From the NCBI GenBank assembly GCA_938003855.1, contig CALKXD010000105.1, positions 1 to 37,276 on the forward strand: a stretch of DNA of 37,276 bases. Direction: 5' to 3'. Below the pieces are notes generated by a model, which had not been told where the DNA came from, made no database searches, and saw nothing but the letters and a program-made list of their open reading frames with translations. This document shows positions 7,937 through 15,832 of the stretch, piece after piece. The DNA is from an uncultured Granulosicoccaceae bacterium (GTDB lineage Bacteria; Pseudomonadota; Gammaproteobacteria; Granulosicoccales; Granulosicoccaceae). How positions within the stretch are numbered: the first letter of the stretch is position 1; each line of letters begins with the position of its first letter. The position numbers were made by a program, and so were the translations under genes.

Positions 7937-8848
7937 ATGACAACAGAAAACAACCCGGCACTCGATACTATCGCCGATGCTCCCCGGCCGGGCCGCCTGC
8001 GCGAATTCTGGCACTACTTTCGGGAGAACCGCGGTGCGGTCTTCGGCCTGTTTGTTTTTATGAGCTTTATCCTGGTGGCCATTCTCGCTGATATCATCGC
8101 CCCGCACTCGCCCACCGAGCAATTCCGCGACCACTTACTGCAGCCACCGTTCTGGCAGGAAGGCGGCAGCACTCAGTTTCTATTAGGTACTGATCCGGTC
8201 GGACGCGATATGCTGTCACGCTTGCTGCACGGCGCACGCTACTCGTTTTTTATCGGTCTGATCGTCGTCACGCTGGCCGTATCAGGCGGTGTATTAACCG
8301 GGTTGATCGCAGGCTTTGCCGGCGGCTGGGTAGACACCATGATCATGCGACTGATGGATGTCATCTTATCGTTTCCCAGTTTGTTACTGGCTCTGGTGAT
8401 GGTGGCAATCCTCGGGCCGTCACTGGTGAATGCCATGTTCGCGATCGCTATTGTGCTGCAACCACACTACGTAAGGCTGACGCGTGCATCAGTACTCGGT
8501 GAGCTCCCGAAGGACTACGTCACCTCGGCGCGGGTCGCTGGTGCCAGCACCTTTCGCCTGATGTTTATCACCGTGCTTCCCAACTGCCTGCCACCTATAA
8601 TTGTGCAGGCAGCGTTGTCGTTTTCGACCGCCATTCTAGACGCCGCTGCACTTGGCTTTCTCGGCCTGGGAGCGCAGCCACCCACCCCGGAATGGGGAAC
8701 CATGCTGTCAGAAGCACGCGAATTTATTCTGCGTGCCTGGTGGGTCGTTACCCTGCCCGGCATCGCAATTCTGGTAACTGTGCTGGCTATCAACCTGATG
8801 GGTGACGGGCTGCGCGACGCCCTCGACCCAAAACTCAAGCGCAGCTGA
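7937..8848 (+). CDS. dppC: Dipeptide ABC transporter permease DppC
   Basis: This 303-aa permease partner of DppB has an N-terminal cytoplasmic tail, a first membrane segment (about 40-60), and the periplasmic entry motif LLGTDPVGRDMLSRLLHGAR. The EAA loop KDYVTSARVAGASTFRL is followed by LGFLGLGAQPPTPEWG, a hallmark of DppC/OppC proteins. The ATG at 7937, two bases after the dppB stop, was chosen over an in-frame upstream ATG at 7775 that would run inside dppB. All elements of a functional subunit are present. Confidence 0.94.
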   Translation: MTTENNPALDTIADAPRPGRLREFWHYFRENRGAVFGLFVFMSFILVAILADIIAPHSPTEQFRDHLLQPPFWQEGGSTQFLLGTDPVGRDMLSRLLHGARYSFFIGLIVVTLAVSGGVLTGLIAGFAGGWVDTMIMRLMDVILSFPSLLLALVMVAILGPSLVNAMFAIAIVLQPHYVRLTRASVLGELPKDYVTSARVAGASTFRLMFITVLPNCLPPIIVQAALSFSTAILDAAALGFLGLGAQPPTPEWGTMLSEAREFILRAWWVVTLPGIAILVTVLAINLMGDGLRDALDPKLKRS

Positions 8849-8860
8849 GCGGATACAACG

Positions 8861-9847
8861 ATGCCATTGCTTGACGTTAAAAACCTCACCGTCGAATTCA
8901 CCACATCCGATGGCCAGTTCACAGCAGTCGACTCCCTCGATCTGAGCGTCGACGTCGGTGATGTACTGGCGATTGTCGGTGAATCAGGGTCCGGTAAATC
9001 GGTCTCGATGCTGGCGATGATGGGCTTGCTGCCGTGGACAGCCAAAGTCACCAGTGATGTGATGCGATTTAACAATACCGACATGCTGTCGATGACGGCG
9101 GCACAAAGACGCCACGTGGTCGGCCGCGAGTTGACAATGATCTTTCAGGAACCCATGTCAAGTCTCAACCCGTGCTTCACCATCGGCTTTCAACTCACCG
9201 AAGCGCTCGCCACACATTTGTCATTGTCGCGCCGGGAAAGACGCAAACGCGCTATCGAACTGCTGGAACAGGTCGGTCTGCCCGAACCCGAAAAACGCCT
9301 GCGCGCGTTCCCGCACCAGCTGTCGGGCGGAATGAACCAGCGCGTCATGATTGCGATGGCAATTGCCTGCAAGCCCAAACTACTGATTGCTGACGAGCCC
9401 ACCACCGCGCTCGATGTCACCATACAGGCACAGATTCTAGACCTGCTGCTGCAACTGCAGAAAGACACCGGCATGGCGCTGATCCTGATCACCCACGATA
9501 TGGGCGTTGTCGCTGAGACGGCACAGCGGGTCAGCGTGCAGTACGCCGGACAAAAAGTAGAAGAGCAACCGGTTGAGCCGCTGTTTGCAACACCACACCA
9601 TCCCTACACCGGAGCCTTGCTGGCAGCACTGCCGGAACGCGCCACCAGCCGCCTGCTGCCGACCATACCCGGCGTCGTCCCCGGTCAGTTTGATCGACCC
9701 GCCGGCTGTCTTTTTTCACCCCGCTGTGATCGAGCCGACAGTATTTGTCACAGCACACCGGCACCGGTAGCCGATGCCAATCTAGGGTTCGCGCGCTGCC
9801 ACTTCCCGATCCTGACCGGTCAGACTTCCGGCCAACACCATGACTGA
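8861..9847 (+). CDS. dppD: Dipeptide ABC transporter ATPase DppD
   Basis: This 328-aa ATPase has Walker A GESGSGKS at residues 40-47, the signature [15 protein letters not shown], Walker B LLIADEPTTALD and a switch histidine in LITHDMG. The C-terminal oligopeptide-transport extension (about 255-328) carries four cysteines in the pattern GCLF-x3-C-x6-C ... ARCHF. In DppD-type ATPases this region can hold an iron-sulfur cluster (family knowledge). It follows dppC by 12 bases and overlaps dppF by eight bases. Confidence 0.94.
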   Translation: MPLLDVKNLTVEFTTSDGQFTAVDSLDLSVDVGDVLAIVGESGSGKSVSMLAMMGLLPWTAKVTSDVMRFNNTDMLSMTAAQRRHVVGRELTMIFQEPMSSLNPCFTIGFQLTEALATHLSLSRRERRKRAIELLEQVGLPEPEKRLRAFPHQLSGGMNQRVMIAMAIACKPKLLIADEPTTALDVTIQAQILDLLLQLQKDTGMALILITHDMGVVAETAQRVSVQYAGQKVEEQPVEPLFATPHHPYTGALLAALPERATSRLLPTIPGVVPGQFDRPAGCLFSPRCDRADSICHSTPAPVADANLGFARCHFPILTGQTSGQHHD

Positions 9848-10835
9848 CTTGCACACTGCACTGATCACCGCCAACGCTATCAGCCGTGACTACACGGTAG
9901 GTGGCGGCATGCTGCGTACACCGTCGGTGGTACGCGCACTGAGCGAGGCCTCATTTGAATTGCACGCCGGCAAAACACTCGCGGTCGTCGGCGAATCCGG
10001 TTGCGGCAAGTCGACACTGGCTCGGGTTGTCACCCTGATCGAAACACCCACAGCCGGTGAATTTACTATCAATGGTCAAACCATCACCACGGATACCACT
10101 GAAGCAAGTGCCGAACTGCGTGCCTCTATACAGATAGTCTTTCAGGACCCCTACGGCTCACTCAACCCGCGTCACAAGGTCAGCCAGATTCTGCAGGAAC
10201 CGCTGGTTATAAATCGTCCTGATCTGTCCTCCCGACAACGCGATGATCGATCACGGGAGATGCTGTCACTGGTGGGGCTGCGACCGGAGCACCATGAACG
10301 CTACCCGCATATGTTTTCCGGTGGACAACGGCAGCGTATCGCCATTGCCAGAGCGTTGATGCTGGAACCCGGCATACTGGTCCTTGACGAGCCCGTATCA
10401 GCACTGGACCTGTCCATACAGTCGCAGATTCTGAATCTGCTGGTCGAACTGCAGGATCGACTCAATCTTGCCTATCTGTTTATTTCCCACGACCTCTCCG
10501 TGGTCAAACATATGGCTGACGATATCATGGTTATGTACCTTGGCCGCGTGGTCGAAGCCGGCAAAACCGATCAGGTTTTTCATCAACCAAGGCACCCTTA
10601 CACACGGGCACTGGTGTCGGCCACACCAGTGGCAGATCCAACATCCAGACAACAGCGGATTCATCTTGAAGGTGAACTACCCTCCCCTTTGTCGCCGCCG
10701 GCCGGCTGTGCATTTAACCCGCGATGCTGGAAAACCGCAGAGCAGTGTCGCACACAACGGCCCGAACTAGACAACCATGGCGGACGCCAGATTGCCTGTC
10801 ATTTTCCACTCGACGACAAAGACACCGCCGATTAG
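9840..10835 (+). CDS. dppF: Dipeptide ABC transporter ATPase DppF
   Basis: This 331-aa second ATPase of the Dpp importer has Walker A GESGCGKST at 51-59, signature FSGGQRQRIAIARAL, Walker B ILVLDEPVSALD and switch region FISHDLSVV. The C-terminal oligo_HPY-type extension again has cysteines (GCAFNPRC, EQCR, ACHF). Its ATG lies inside the last codons of dppD (eight-base overlap), which implies translational coupling and equal amounts of the two ATPases. It is the last gene of the plus-strand dpp operon; a convergent mscL follows 86 bases later. Confidence 0.94.
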   Translation: MTDLHTALITANAISRDYTVGGGMLRTPSVVRALSEASFELHAGKTLAVVGESGCGKSTLARVVTLIETPTAGEFTINGQTITTDTTEASAELRASIQIVFQDPYGSLNPRHKVSQILQEPLVINRPDLSSRQRDDRSREMLSLVGLRPEHHERYPHMFSGGQRQRIAIARALMLEPGILVLDEPVSALDLSIQSQILNLLVELQDRLNLAYLFISHDLSVVKHMADDIMVMYLGRVVEAGKTDQVFHQPRHPYTRALVSATPVADPTSRQQRIHLEGELPSPLSPPAGCAFNPRCWKTAEQCRTQRPELDNHGGRQIACHFPLDDKDTAD

Positions 10836-10921
10836 AGCCGACCTGCCGCACCACAATAACAAACCCCGGTCACACTCGCCGCGACAGCAGGCTACTGACG
10901 CGGGTTACTGTGGGGCAGAGC

Positions 10922-11347
10922 CTACTGACTCTGACGATGCTTTAGCAGGTCTCTGATTTCAGCAAGCAACTCAACCTGCGGATCCGCTTCTGCAGTGTCA
11001 CTCTGCTGCGCCTTGGCTTTGTTGATCAGCTTCACCACCATAAAGATTGCGGCTGCAACTATAAAAAAACTGATCAGTGTATTAACAAAGCTACCCCAGT
11101 TAATCGTTACTGCCCCGGCTGATTTGGCCGCCGCGAGCGAGGCATAAGGCGCTGCAGGCACACCATCTTTCAGTACCGTGAAGATCGCACTGAAATCAAC
11201 GCCGCCCAACAGCATGCCGATTGGCGGCATAATGATATCTTCAACCAGGCTCGCGACAATAGTCCCGAACGCGGCGCCGATGACAATACCCACAGCCATA
11301 TCGACCATATTACCGCCCAGGGCAAACTTCTTGAATTCTTCGAACAT
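10922..11347 (-). CDS. mscL: Large-conductance mechanosensitive channel MscL
   Basis: This 141-aa inner-membrane protein forms a homopentameric pore that releases solutes during hypo-osmotic shock. The N-terminal amphipathic helix FEEFKKFALGGN is followed by membrane helix 1 with the gate segment DMAVGIVIGAAFGTIVASLV and the conserved DIIMPPIGMLLGG. A periplasmic loop, membrane helix 2 (SFFIVAAAIFMVVKLI) and a charged C-terminal helix ending LLAEIRDLLKHRQSQ follow. The ATG at 11347 gives the usual family length and N-terminus; a GTG three codons upstream is also possible. It is a monocistronic housekeeping-type gene convergent with dppF. Confidence 0.96.
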   Translation of the reverse strand: MFEEFKKFALGGNMVDMAVGIVIGAAFGTIVASLVEDIIMPPIGMLLGGVDFSAIFTVLKDGVPAAPYASLAAAKSAGAVTINWGSFVNTLISFFIVAAAIFMVVKLINKAKAQQSDTAEADPQVELLAEIRDLLKHRQSQ

Positions 11348-11675
11348 CGTGAGCACACCGTTACGTCAATGAATTTGCATCATAACAAACATATCCGCTG
11401 GAAATCACACAGCACTGATAGTTCACATTCAGACAGCATTCACCGGATGCTGCACAGACTATATTGCAGACCCGCCGCTGAATGATCCTTTCGGGTAATA
11501 CCCTGATTACCCCGACTCGATAAACCAGCCACTAATACCATCAAGGCGAAAATGCCTTCATTGCCGGTACCCGGTTTTGCACCTGATGTTGCTTTCAGTA
11601 TCACGGTCCGTGGGTCTACACATGACGATAAAAACCGCCATAGCGACACTGATAAAGTCACGCTGGGGAATATGA
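11348..11675. other. Intergenic stretch upstream of mscL and the MFS remnant
   Basis: No supportable gene is seen. The mscL promoter must lie at the left end, but no clear -35/-10 pair was found. The right end may hold scrambled N-terminal sequence of the MFS remnant that starts at 11676, since its frame is closed by a TGA at 11673-11675. Confidence 0.4.
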
Positions 11676-12115
11676 CCGGTTCTTTTTATTGCCCGCACTG
11701 GACTAGGCTTTCAATTCCAGACCCTGGGATCAGTCTCAGGGCTGCTGGCTGATCCGACCGGCAGGCGCGACATCATTCTCTATGTGGGTCTGGCAGCAGC
11801 AGTAGCCGGTATGTTGTTGCTTACAGAGCCAGAGGCCGCCCTGCTGGCAGCACTGCTATGCGGACTAATCGGCGCAGCACCAGCCGGGGTTATCATGGCG
11901 CTCACCGCAAAATCAATGCCTGCCGCTGCACGCGCCTATGGCATCGGCGTATTTTGCACCGGTTATTTCATCGTAGTTACACCAGCACCGGTGATCGCCG
12001 GCTGGCTGTACGACACCACGTCGATCCCAGGGCGCCGATCTATTTCGCCGCAGCACTGTTCGGACTAACGACATTGTTCAACGGAGTGTTCCGGCAGGTT
12101 CAACAGCGTCGGTAA
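11676..12115 (+). pseudogene. MFS transporter remnant, C-terminal half, frameshifted
   Basis: The plus-strand frame from 11676 encodes hydrophobic segments typical of the C-terminal six helices of a major facilitator: ARTGLGFQFQTLGSVSGLLA, DPTGRRDIILYVGLAAAVAG, and AYGIGVFCTGYFIVV followed by APVIAGWLYD. Near 12027-12031 the sense shifts to another frame, which continues APIYFAAALFGLTTLFNGV and stops at 12113-12115; one extra base (or two missing) explains it. No N-terminal half or start codon is present upstream. A single sequencing error could create the frameshift but not the missing half. Substrate class is unknown. Confidence 0.65.
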
Positions 12116-12128
12116 CAGGCCATCAGAA

Positions 12129-12854
12129 TCACGCCAGTTTCAGTAACTCATCGGCCAGCTCGGTTGGCATATCTACCATGACATCATGACTTGAAGGCAT
12201 TTTAGTGACCGTCCAGCCCGGATCATTGGAATATTTGTCGGCAAAGTAGCGAAACGGGCTCGGCTCCCAGTTATCCGCAAGAATATAGACGCGCGTTACG
12301 TCGGGCGCTTTATCAGACAGCAACGCCGGCATCTCGAATGTCGCCAGCGATTGAGCAACACAGCGCCGCTCGACCCACGGGCGATTGGCTTCGAGAATGC
12401 CAAACATCTCAGCGGGTATCGGCTGCATCATGCCGCTGCTGCCTTCATGTGCAGAACCACGGAAGCCGTCGAGAAACTGCAGCGCCACCTCCGGTGGCAG
12501 AGCCAGTTCGAGCAAGCCATTCAGTGACTGACCATGCTCCGGCACAAAGGCATCCAGATAGACCAGCGCTTTTATTTTATCGCCGATGCGATCCGCCAGC
12601 TGCGTTATCACCATGCCGCCATAGGAATGACCGCAAAGAATGACATCATTTAATTCTTCCGCTTCAATGCAACCGGCCACATCGCGCACATGAGTTTCAA
12701 GGGTTATCGACTCACTGGCTAAATGGGCTTTTTCACCGACTCCGGTGTGAGTGGGTGTAAACACCTGATGACCGGCCTGCCGAAGCGCGTTGGCGGTATC
12801 ACGATAGCACCAGCCGCCATGCCATGCGCCGTGCACTAAGACAAAATTAGCCAT
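12129..12854 (-). CDS. Alpha/beta hydrolase, EstC/salicylate-esterase type
   Basis: This 241-aa cytosolic alpha/beta-hydrolase resembles the EstC/hydroxynitrile-lyase/methyl-salicylate-esterase group. It opens MANFVLVHGAWHGGWCY, where the HGAWHG loop helps form the oxyanion hole. The nucleophile Ser77 sits in GHSYGG. The distal histidine is His223 in PSSHDVM, and an acid candidate lies in ILADNWEPSPF. The protein is full length for this group and has no signal peptide. It is a single gene, divergent from the degenerate gene to its right and convergent with the MFS remnant. The natural ester or amide substrate cannot be read from sequence. Confidence 0.88.
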   Translation of the reverse strand: MANFVLVHGAWHGGWCYRDTANALRQAGHQVFTPTHTGVGEKAHLASESITLETHVRDVAGCIEAEELNDVILCGHSYGGMVITQLADRIGDKIKALVYLDAFVPEHGQSLNGLLELALPPEVALQFLDGFRGSAHEGSSGMMQPIPAEMFGILEANRPWVERRCVAQSLATFEMPALLSDKAPDVTRVYILADNWEPSPFRYFADKYSNDPGWTVTKMPSSHDVMVDMPTELADELLKLA

Positions 12855-12960
12855 GTACTTTCCTCCGATGATGCTGTTGCCAACGCCATTTCAGTATACG
12901 TTAGATCGCGATCAACACCAAACCACCGAGCCTCGACCACCTGCCAGCACACTACTGCTG

Positions 12961-13859
12961 CTATCTTTGCTGGTATTGATCCTGTCGATACAAGGTGCCG
13001 GCCGTTACCCCATGCAAGGGATCCTGTGTTTTTGTTGCAGATCGCCTGCGCTGCAGAGTTAGCAGATATTGCAGGCGCAGTAACGGGTCACCCGACGCAT
13101 CTGTGTCTTCAAGCTCGAGAATCCAGACCCGCAACCGGTAACTTAAACCATGTCGGATCGTCCCGGCCCCAGTATCCCTTGCGCTCTCAGCCTCCAGTCG
13201 GGCTCGACAATGCAAAGTGGTGGTTCTCGCTACCTTGAGATGCTGATTCGAATGTATTAACAGAGCTACCGGATCCAGCAGTTCCGAATACCGCTTCTCA
13301 TCCGGTTTGCCCGGCAGTCTCGCTGCCCCTTTACGCCGTACCGACGGTTCTGTGGACAACATTCCAGTCGGCATAGCCATTCGCGCTGACAGATAGGGAG
13401 GCCCCCGGTGTTTTTTCACATGGCCCGACGCATAGAACGGCCTGACCCGGGTCAATCCTCCGCTCCATCTGACTCTTAAGGGGTTATCCTTCTCTGGAGT
13501 CAGTAACGCGTAGTCACGCACAGAGGGCATCGATATCACAGCCTCGTCACTGCTCTGATTCGCCAACGGTAAAGGCCGCAAACGCCGCTCTAGCGCCAGC
13601 GACATTCTGCATACATTCCAATCCCCCGCATTCACCGGGAAGCACTGCATTGTTTCGGTAAAGCTATTTCGATAGACCTGCCCGTCAACCGGATTATCTC
13701 CGACACCGCAGTACAAGAGGCTCTGTCGGGTAGGTTCAATGCAGTTGGACCAATTACCTTGCAACAACCTCAAAGCGCCAAGCTGGCGGGCCTCAAGACT
13801 GCCTAGCTGATCCGGTTTACAGCGAACACTGCCGATAAGCCATGACGGAAGAATCGCAT
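12961..13859 (-). pseudogene. Degenerate or highly diverged relative of the 18943-20001 gene
   Basis: A 270-codon minus-strand frame (12961-13773) has no good start but stays open upstream to 13896. Three collinear blocks resemble the intact 352-aa protein at 18943-20001: LGALRLLQGNWSN versus LGALQLLTGVWQN; VYRNSFTETMQCFPVNAG versus YRVLANQYNETLVLKTADKG; and WILELEDTDASGDPLLRLQY versus WVMELEGESDNNGDPIVVMQ. The conserved C-terminal RWPHISLNT is missing. An ATG at 13859 in another frame gives 18 codons that, joined by a frameshift, would restore about the N-terminal length of the relative. It may be a decayed duplicate or a fast-diverging paralogue; the homology was found by eye only. Confidence 0.45.
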
Positions 13860-13958
13860 TTCTCCTGAAATCTGTATTAACGAATAAAGTCAGACTTTAA
13901 TGGTATTAACACTCCGTTAGTGCTTCGTTATTTCGGCAGAATTTCGCCCCCCGCATAT

Positions 13959-13987
13959 TGGTTATCGCGCCACTACACCGTTATATT
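13959..13987 (+). promoter_or_regulatory. Candidate sigma-70 promoter for the YcaO block
   Basis: TTGGTT (13959-13964) and TATATT (13982-13987) are separated by 17 bases, 93 bases before the ATG at 14081. In the leader between them and the gene, CAAGCA (14030-14035) can pair with TGCTTG (14042-14047). Confidence 0.4.
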
Positions 13988-14080
13988 ATTCTTCGACCTT
14001 CAGAGTTACCCAACAGAAGGCTCAGGGAGCAAGCACCTTTTTGCTTGTAATGCGATGTAACCATCACAGGATTGATACGC

Positions 14081-14455
14081 ATGACGATCAAATTCAAAGA
14101 CGGGCAAGTGGTAGACGGATTTGCTGAAATGGGAGAAGTCATTCTGGCACTGGCAGCAGCGTACAAAAGCAGCGGCGTACAACAGGACTCACTGCAAACC
14201 ACTGCGTCTGTTGTAATCAACGCTGCAAAGAAACTGAAATACGACGTTGAAGGAATAAACCCGAACGACGCATTGACGATTTTTTACTACCCGAAAAACG
14301 GCATGCACCTGATGCTGCCTGACATCGATGATCTAACCAGCCCGCTACCCGACCCCTATCCACTGCCGAGCTTTTATCGACCGGCAAAAATCATGGACGC
14401 CGGGCAATTCCGGCTGCACCGGATCGGTGAATATACATCGCAGAAATGCCTGTAA
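14081..14455 (+). CDS. Unknown 124-aa protein preceding YcaO
   Basis: I do not recognise this family. The 124-residue product has an ordered-looking N-terminal part (about 1-85), which includes the helix-like EMGEVILALAAAYKSS and the strand-like ALTIFYYPKNGMHLML. A proline-rich stretch, LPDPYPLPSFYRPAK, is followed by a polar tail ending EYTSQKCL with the only cysteine at the next-to-last position. No signal peptide or membrane segment is seen. The ATG at 14081 has AGG ten bases upstream; a TTG nine bases earlier is less likely. It sits 49 bases upstream of a YcaO enzyme on the same strand, so it could be the YcaO substrate or a partner protein. The tail is poor in Cys/Ser/Thr compared with typical azole precursors. 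Confidence 0.7.
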   Translation: MTIKFKDGQVVDGFAEMGEVILALAAAYKSSGVQQDSLQTTASVVINAAKKLKYDVEGINPNDALTIFYYPKNGMHLMLPDIDDLTSPLPDPYPLPSFYRPAKIMDAGQFRLHRIGEYTSQKCL

Positions 14456-14504
14456 GCCAACACCCGCGCAGGCGATATATTCTCAGTGTTGTCTATCCAC
14501 ACAG

Positions 14505-15770
14505 ATGACTGTGAGCCTTAGCTTTACAAAGCTCTGCGACTCTGCAAAATTCACCCGCGAAGTTGCGGGTCAAGACACTGGCAATCAGCACCAGCACGTT
14601 GCCGAGGTTGTTGTGCAGTTACAGACAACTGAGGGCTTCGATTGGTGCTGTGTTACGACGCCACCGGATGCCCCCGGCTTATCACTCAGTTATGGCACAC
14701 TGGGGTCAGGGACTGATCAGCAGGTCAGTTTCTCTGGTGTCGCTGACACCGTGCTTCAATCGCTGCGATCTGCCGCAGGCGAGGCCTGTGAATTCGCCGC
14801 GCTGTTCAACAATAAAAGCGCGGCCAGCGCCTCACAAGCAGCCGGGCTCGAAGCCGGGCTAAAGCCCCTCAAGAGCGGCTGGCTCGACGCGCTCCATGCA
14901 CAACGTCATGACCAACACCTGGTTATAGCCGAACACTTTTGCGATCAGCAACCACGCCTGCTGCCAGCCGCACTATGTTTTGCCGCTCCGTACTTCAATA
15001 CAAAACTCGACCGGCAGATATCACTTTCATCCGGAATGGGTTGCGGTATATCGCGGGGTAAAGCCGCCGCACACGGGTTATTTGAAATTATAGAACACGA
15101 CGCTGTCGTTGGCTGGTGGATCTCAGGACAAAAAGCGCGCTTTTTCGAGCCCGGTGAAATCAATCAAAGCTCCAGGTACCTACAGCTAATGCGGCAGGGC
15201 AACCCGGGGCGGCGGGAGACACACCTGCTGCAACTGCAGTCGGCGACAGAGTTTCCCGTGGCGGCGGCAGTATCGTTTGATCAACACGGTCAATGCTTCG
15301 CCTGCGGTACTGCTTGCCGGCCCGATATTATCGCTGCCGCCAACTCAGCCATCAGGGAAATGTGCCAGATGGAATTCGGACACCATGCCGTTCGAGCCAA
15401 GATACAGCAGCACGGTATAAACAGTCTGAGTGTGAATGATCACGCCCAACTTCATCGGGCACAGCTGATCACCCGGGATTTATTTTTACCACTCATCAAT
15501 ACCGTTAAAACCGGTGCGATTTCGCTACGTAAAAACCCGGGGGCAACACCACAGTCCGAGGCAACATCAGATAAACAGCTGAATAGCATCGCATCGAAAG
15601 TTGATGCCTATGTAGTTCGCTATCCAGACAGATCTGGACGAGCAACCGTATGCAAGGTAGTATCCCCTAGACTGAGACCGCTCGTAAAATCAGAGGATAG
15701 CAGCGCTTACAACAGCAACGCATCCTCTCCCGATAGCCCATCCCGCTTGTTCGAGGGGGTAATGCCTTGA
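14505..15770 (+). CDS. Stand-alone YcaO-domain protein
   Basis: This 421-aa protein is predicted to be an ATP-dependent YcaO enzyme. The family activates peptide-backbone amides to make azolines, thioamides or amidines. Three YcaO ATP/Mg regions are visible: SAAGEACEFAAL with Glu93 and Glu96; LSSGMGCGISRGKAAAHGLF, which runs into EIIEHDAVVGWW with Glu194 and Glu197; and ACRPDIIAAANSAIREMCQM with Glu285. The C-terminal core DAYVVRYPDRSGRATVCKVV resembles the family's final strands. A common ERDA is EHDA here, and no PxPxP C-terminus typical of azoline-forming members is present. No E1-like, TfuA or dehydrogenase partner is nearby. The ATG at 14505 is chosen for fit; an in-frame upstream start at 14427 would overlap the previous gene. 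Confidence 0.85.
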   Translation: MTVSLSFTKLCDSAKFTREVAGQDTGNQHQHVAEVVVQLQTTEGFDWCCVTTPPDAPGLSLSYGTLGSGTDQQVSFSGVADTVLQSLRSAAGEACEFAALFNNKSAASASQAAGLEAGLKPLKSGWLDALHAQRHDQHLVIAEHFCDQQPRLLPAALCFAAPYFNTKLDRQISLSSGMGCGISRGKAAAHGLFEIIEHDAVVGWWISGQKARFFEPGEINQSSRYLQLMRQGNPGRRETHLLQLQSATEFPVAAAVSFDQHGQCFACGTACRPDIIAAANSAIREMCQMEFGHHAVRAKIQQHGINSLSVNDHAQLHRAQLITRDLFLPLINTVKTGAISLRKNPGATPQSEATSDKQLNSIASKVDAYVVRYPDRSGRATVCKVVSPRLRPLVKSEDSSAYNSNASSPDSPSRLFEGVMP

Positions 15771-15832
15771 TGGGTCCTGCGTAGTTCCCTGGAGGCACTG
15801 GACAAAACGTTTACGTCCACTGTGACAGCCCC

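Noticed and set aside
14081-15770. Classical azole (TOMM) biosynthetic cluster
   Set aside because: The YcaO is real, but no E1-like partner, dehydrogenase, exporter, PxPxP terminus or Cys/Ser/Thr-rich core peptide is present, so a specific TOMM class is not claimed.
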